Positions 34,801 to 35,977 of a stretch of DNA of 35,977 nucleotides are shown in pieces. Source of the DNA: Gammaproteobacteria bacterium (lineage in GTDB: Bacteria > Pseudomonadota > Gammaproteobacteria > S012-40); contig JAOUMY010000020.1 in assembly GCA_029881255.1 (NCBI GenBank), positions 1-35,977 on the forward strand. The letters are read 5' to 3'. Position 1 is the stretch's first letter. Each line of letters starts with the position of its first letter. A program made the translations under genes and the position numbers. The notes under the pieces are model-generated. The model saw nothing but the letters and a program-made list of their open reading frames with translations. It was not told where the DNA came from and did not search any database.

Positions 34801-34900
34801 GGAAAAATATCGCGCTCAATATGAGCGCGATATCCAACGTCTGAATGATAGATTAAATAAGATCAACGAGGCTGAGGACTACTTAACCCCTTCCCCGTGA
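28835..34900 (+). CDS. Giant ejection/polyvalent-type protein with RadC-like JAB domain
   Basis: A 2021-aa protein. Residues about 145-200 hold Ala/Gly-rich hydrophobic helices, the middle (about 330-620) is charged and low-complexity, and residues about 690-840 form a RadC-like JAB/MPN domain: HNHPTGGVSQSEAD with H806, H808 and D819 as the metal site, preceded by AKAAWIA and followed by LRGSGVELKGSVAI. Later parts are helical; about 1670-1730 (FFDYNDLPTVVKAMRDF, then FISYTYLAIPAIARNVVHHPERVLALVA) look membrane-active. JAB domains are known in phage and conjugative polyvalent proteins injected with DNA. It is the last large gene of the ejection set. No peptidoglycan hydrolase motif was seen; that activity is in the separate gene at 12711. 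Confidence 0.8.
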   Translation: MPFVPLSNRQDDEEVVPQRGFTPISSRPPSVSPPTVESEQDLFATEPPYPGFMQGIKTQNREYVALDRPGFFDRTSAAFESHDGLSANLLKYASDFLPQVDPVTGKVMRPDENRKDRVLRELVAKRQLAMPEAETFGEKAADFLGAAGSEIVDPTAIAAGGVGATLRGLARLATLSGVGGAYEGASAIAEQMADHGEVVDAGNVGIRAGTGAVAAPVLDLLIRVVGTGFKKLWALRSKQGADTGAIDEQIGQGLSAVFEEADKTGVARTEAAQMLARVIKTPEGDVVAPSSDVIRALPGESPIAPTEAPLRTKEGEVLPVENAHQQEQGKPAADYQNLANEYERLARATSDESVRTDLLAQADRLRRQRVAEIEDAKPKLSAKERARQRAQQMRKVDESQDDLITAIRKLGGINVAEDSDWAGRLKHLSRRVPGLPGIEQTSGAGRSLDDLAELLYGRGYLKSRDKKELEDLLWRAENGENFYSSARQMSDDEIAQMDPNYGRPPEDSNFGSDSDYTFHDNDVAIDDTDAEFVIRTDAGTIVPARPLDEDDLLRIDAEIRAHEEREAELDAYYERERALEEGQGERETGEPGQTEGFRLSERSEDRVPQRASIEPGTGAETDFLPGIDKPRPGEQQLADFIRQKEAAKAPQGYVAPHQGEGDLFNPQAGAQKDLLRDGFKIESPDGFKPYSPSSNRPLLFLPADADLPTRKAALDTFGRKVKHVETGTFPTGISRIRNSADLAHVIAPIRKDAQESFVTVVTDDAGNVLRIAKLHKGSQREASVDPTLVAGVAANTKGAKAAWIAHNHPTGGVSQSEADKVLTSKIHDLLRGSGVELKGSVAIAPGGKVHSLFGEGVELNSVPTNAQARSGVIPVTERRLVGQETPHEPIESVDQAHAVMNELGNNQDGVLLVDAQSRPVGFLPMTVDEMRTLRSGEQGGSQRLLQALDETQADGFFVRSDSEAVAGNMNAFASATKKRLVDVVDSSGKSHQTKEGIPEQSTFYSNPFGVAAKEIARDFVREPGRNLAAAIAGGTYAGTTSEHEMGSPEWWLDVGKGGGLGLLISQGGRAAKLWGPGSIADKGRVKLGNAIERLPLIGRGPAEVRELKRKQRLMRQLLDRQTEEVGKFLLKNFSPSERAQMADLIENRGIIQDFNLVHRQAAILDDYLVQAGERMKELGMLPEELETGGYLHRYYAKHLGLDKDFRLAKGQTLSGSYSIARGKDELIDRNYMSPRAQSVMNQVDEVRSEIQTLEKSRSDLLGADNNARLNDLRAQLRDLKKKELVEYTGGENGKLRSFFFLKDEVARLAREDGSIVGFEGGPGPGLDPTLGPVAKLDGTFSPTERVWSIRGTRKGQALLHRDWTDAERHAWGEIKDAGYRYVRGMGEVSHDLSLATLYKTVADRSAWASKDPIPNWKQVPVTAVGGSPMKRYGALAGMYVRPDVWNGISRYGRNLKVLGPVGDTKIPGTGVTIDQFYRASVNKWKLYKTVYNPVTHLNNAFSNVEMLYMAGYSPFDLAKAFNLARQNEKSDVWVEARENGLFGADWSSSITSADGGNAKAIADLADELLKQPEIPDAILSTDIMMRAKEWYINSRNAVSEADGKFASGAAIAKAMREPALKGLKVSLKPVTAAGNAAQKLYRFEDEIFKLAVYQAERAKGKSPEQSVTTAQQFFFDYNDLPTVVKAMRDFPVGSPFISYTYLAIPAIARNVVHHPERVLALVAAYEGMNYAALSADGEAGPGEYWAAEEAQNTASPPWDKGRAAWGARNTVNLPNVPYLPSLDGYRLSMARMHAMGNPFMAESGNRAASVPYASWWGSDLLGSNPSHALYDILINEDWRGKPIYKEGATAEDKRAALANYLYQAWSPSNPLTPGGYHQQKIIEGLATDKARAESAGEDPGLAGFVVETANGVAEALGMQGFTGIDGLGYEIESRDAILGSLGVKLRPQRFAESISFEKQDIEKAMKDKDRWLDSKALLANKGRLSESQLEKYRAQYERDIQRLNDRLNKINEAEDYLTPSP

Positions 34901-35061
34901 ACAATGCACCCCTCCACTACATATAAAACTTCATGTAGCAGTTTCCCCACTGCTTGACATATATTTTGGTTTATAGCTTGATCCCTGCCTTTTAGGTAAT
35001 CGGCGACCATATTGAGCATGGAACAGGCTTCATGCGCAGTATATTGGTTATTTTCGTGCAT
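34879..35061 (-). CDS. Small leftward gene of unknown function
   Basis: A 60-aa protein (MHENNQYTAHEACSMLNMVADYLKGRDQAINQ, then CQAVGKLLHEVLYVVEGCI). A perfect GGAGG ribosome site 7 nt upstream of the ATG supports it. Its tail overlaps the tail of the giant gene by 22 nt on the other strand. Helical, no known motif; perhaps a small regulator. Confidence 0.65.
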   Translation of the reverse strand: MHENNQYTAHEACSMLNMVADYLKGRDQAINQNICQAVGKLLHEVLYVVEGCIVHGEGVK

Positions 35062-35143
35062 TTATTTCCCTCCATTAGAGTTGGACTAATATTTATATCA
35101 ATATAATTAGGGTATTTATATACTACTAAAGGAGTAGGTTTAT
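35062..35143. promoter_or_regulatory. AT-rich divergent promoter region
   Basis: This 82-bp stretch separates the leftward 60-aa gene and the rightward lipoprotein-type start. It has a perfect TATAAT (35102-35107) with TTGGAC 15 bp upstream, and a second TATACT at 35119-35124, in the rightward direction; several AT-rich -10-like stretches also lie on the minus strand. Exact start sites are not determinable. Confidence 0.45.
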
Positions 35144-35219
35144 ATGATTTATGTTGCAAGGTTATTGTATTCATTATGTTTATTAACGGTCGTTAGTTGC
35201 GCGACATCCACAAAATTAG
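35144..35219 (+). pseudogene. Lipoprotein gene start, interrupted by inverted-repeat junction
   Basis: The ATG at 35144 has a strong AAGGAG ribosome site 9 nt upstream. The product begins MIYVARLLYSLCLLTVVSC|ATSTKLDA: a signal peptide with the lipobox VVSC, like Rz1-type outer-membrane spanins or other small lipoproteins. About 25 codons in, the sequence enters the inverted copy of the left operator region, where the frame stays open and fuses with the repressor (205 codons in all). The natural remainder of this gene is not here. Whether the fusion exists in nature depends on whether the junction is real. Confidence 0.55.
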
Positions 35220-35286
35220 ACGCTTGCAACCGCCGCCGCGTTTCGCTATTTATGTTCTTGAGCAAAACCTGTAATGGAGAATCCAC
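35149..35286 (-). pseudogene. Truncated inverted copy of Cro-like gene
   Basis: The minus-strand GTG at 35286 begins the same 22 codons as the gene at 140 (MDSPLQVLLKNINSETRRR LQA), then the frame leaves the repeat and ends after 23 unrelated codons. The recognition part of the helix-turn-helix is missing, so it is not expected to function. Confidence 0.6.
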
Positions 35287-35425
35287 GATGAAAGTAACCT
35301 CATTGTCTACTTATAGACGACAAAATGTTGCCACTAAAGCAACACTTAATACAAAACATGTTGTAGTAGCTACTGTCACACCCATTTATAGAATAAGCGA
35401 CAATAATATAATGACTACCTACAAC
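35220..35425. repeat. Right arm of 206-bp inverted repeat
   Basis: Reverse complement of 1-206 with a single mismatch (35326 against 100). It carries the repressor promoter/operator region, the operator palindrome at 35327-35343 and the repressor start. The boundary at 35219/35220 is sharp, with no extended microhomology beyond the repeat itself. Confidence 0.97.
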
Positions 35426-35761
35426 CCCAACAACTTCGACGCCCCCGGTTCTACGGTCTTTCGCATGCGCGAAAAACTAGGCTGGTCTCAACGTCGATTG
35501 GCACAAGAGTGCAACCCAGAGATAGACCACACCACCATTCGACGGGTCGAACACAATAACGGCTACACCCAAGACACACTGGAACGTATCGCTTCAGCGT
35601 TCTCCCGTGGCTATGGACGCCGTTTAACCGTGGCCGACTTGTTCATTCACCCGAAAATAGCTGAGTTCAATGAGCTACCTGACGCCGTGCAAGATCGCAT
35701 TGCACAAGGGGTACACGAAGCGGCTATTGCCTATAGATTTACAAAACCCAAGGCTAGTTAA
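35411..35761 (+). CDS. CI-like XRE-family repressor
   Basis: A 116-aa protein from the ATG at 35411. A helix-turn-helix of the XRE/CI type is visible at residues about 14-62: VFRMREKLGWSQRRLAQECNP, DHTTIRRVEHNNGYTQDTLERIASAFS. A short C-terminal helical tail (LPDAVQDRIAQGVHEAAIAYRF) may dimerise. There is no Ser-Lys protease domain, so RecA-driven cleavage is not expected. Start choice: the 35411 ATG has no ribosome site but a nearby -10 (TATAGAAT) would give a leaderless mRNA; in-frame alternatives at 35288 (GGAG ribosome site) and 35144 (AAGGAG, lipoprotein fusion) share the stop. It probably maintains lysogeny by binding the 17-bp palindromes nearby. Confidence 0.75.
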   Translation: MTTYNPNNFDAPGSTVFRMREKLGWSQRRLAQECNPEIDHTTIRRVEHNNGYTQDTLERIASAFSRGYGRRLTVADLFIHPKIAEFNELPDAVQDRIAQGVHEAAIAYRFTKPKAS

Positions 35762-35801
35762 GGCCAATTCAATCCCCAAAAAGCACCCTAGATAAAAAAA
35801 T

Positions 35802-35852
35802 GTTGCGCTGAACGAAACATCATACTAAGCTAAGTGTTGTTTTCAACGCAAC
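35802..35852 (+). promoter_or_regulatory. Two operator-like 17-bp palindromes before partial gene
   Basis: GTTGC-N7-GAAAC at 35802-35818 and GTTGT-N7-GCAAC at 35836-35852 have the same 17-bp spacing as the site at 83-99. They lie between the repressor stop and the next gene and would let the repressor control it. The second extends to a 6-bp arm palindrome, GTTGTT/AACAAC (35836-35855). Confidence 0.55.
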
Positions 35853-35876
35853 AACTAAATAACCGTAGGTGTTTTT

Positions 35877-35977
35877 ATGGAAACAGTCAATGTATCTGGG
35901 ATCACAGTAACCCCGATTGTTGTACCCGATCACGGGCCGCGCATCATGGTGGATGGTAAATCTATGTCCCCAGAGCA
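35877..35977 (+). CDS. Partial gene downstream of repressor (runs off right end)
   Basis: The ATG at 35877 has an AGGTG ribosome site 5 nt upstream, and the frame is open to the end of the window. The visible 33 residues (METVNVSGITVTPIVVPDHG and on to VDGKSMSPEQ) are too few to name a family; the start recalls phage early or antirepressor-type proteins only loosely. The two operator-like sites just upstream suggest repressor control. Confidence 0.55.
   Translation, partial: METVNVSGITVTPIVVPDHGPRIMVDGKSMSPE

Noticed and set aside
1-35425. Terminal inverted repeats of a protein-primed linear phage (phi29 or PRD1 type)
   Set aside because: The right arm ends 552 bp before the window end and carries gene starts, no protein-primed polymerase or terminal protein is present, and terminase genes indicate head packaging.
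1-35425. Hairpin telomeres or attL/attR sites
   Set aside because: Telomeres would read as an adjacent palindrome, not arms 35 kb apart, and att sites would be direct repeats; no telomere resolvase or integrase is seen.

Overview
The window looks like the genome, or most of it, of a temperate tailed phage with a short (podovirus-type) tail that infects a Gram-negative, probably proteobacterial, host. The evidence is a divergent repressor/Cro-like switch, a primase-helicase, a small and large terminase pair, portal, scaffold and capsid genes in the usual order, P22-like adaptor and nozzle-type tail genes, no tape-measure or sheath gene, and a 2021-residue ejection-type protein. Base composition is mixed (near 50% GC by eye). 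No tRNA, rRNA, CRISPR array, integrase or host flank was seen, and the host genus cannot be named from sequence alone.

Layout. 1-206 is one arm of a near-perfect 206-bp inverted repeat and holds the divergent promoter/operator region of the immunity switch. 140-3569 is a rightward early unit: a small Cro-like helix-turn-helix protein, then a large TOTE-type archaeo-eukaryotic primase fused to a DUF927 helicase. 3566-6656 is a leftward cluster: a DUF932 protein, a 67-aa conserved protein, an adenine-type methyltransferase, a small acidic protein and, set apart by a strong hairpin, a helix-turn-helix protein. The units starting at 6656 and 3787 share a leader element whose hairpin shows a compensatory base-pair change. 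6657-7324 is non-coding and rich in TGAGTCAG-type repeats, a candidate cos/pac or origin region.

7325-13812 holds terminase genes, small membrane proteins, a Gp49-family protein, a DHH phosphoesterase and a lysis cassette: phospholipase A2-like enzyme, SLT transglycosylase and two small membrane proteins. 13812-28835 holds the virion genes in tight, mostly overlapping order: portal, scaffold, major capsid protein, a strong terminator, head and tail accessory proteins, adaptor, a trimeric fibre with a self-cleaving S74 chaperone domain and an unusual signal peptide, nozzle-like protein, small fibre-like proteins, a separately transcribed small virion protein and two internal-type proteins. 28835-34900 is the giant protein, which carries a RadC-like JAB metalloprotease-type domain.

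The right end is the most puzzling part. After a small leftward gene and the start of a lipoprotein gene, the sequence switches at 35220 into an inverted copy of the left-end operator region and continues rightward into a CI-like repressor and a further partial gene. The left end is the same locus in the opposite orientation, cut inside the repressor. This is either a real inverted duplication (an invertible immunity switch) or a chimeric junction from amplification or assembly; the sequence alone cannot decide. Three distinct 17-bp palindromic sites of the form GTTGY-N7-GMAAC around the repressor are good operator candidates.
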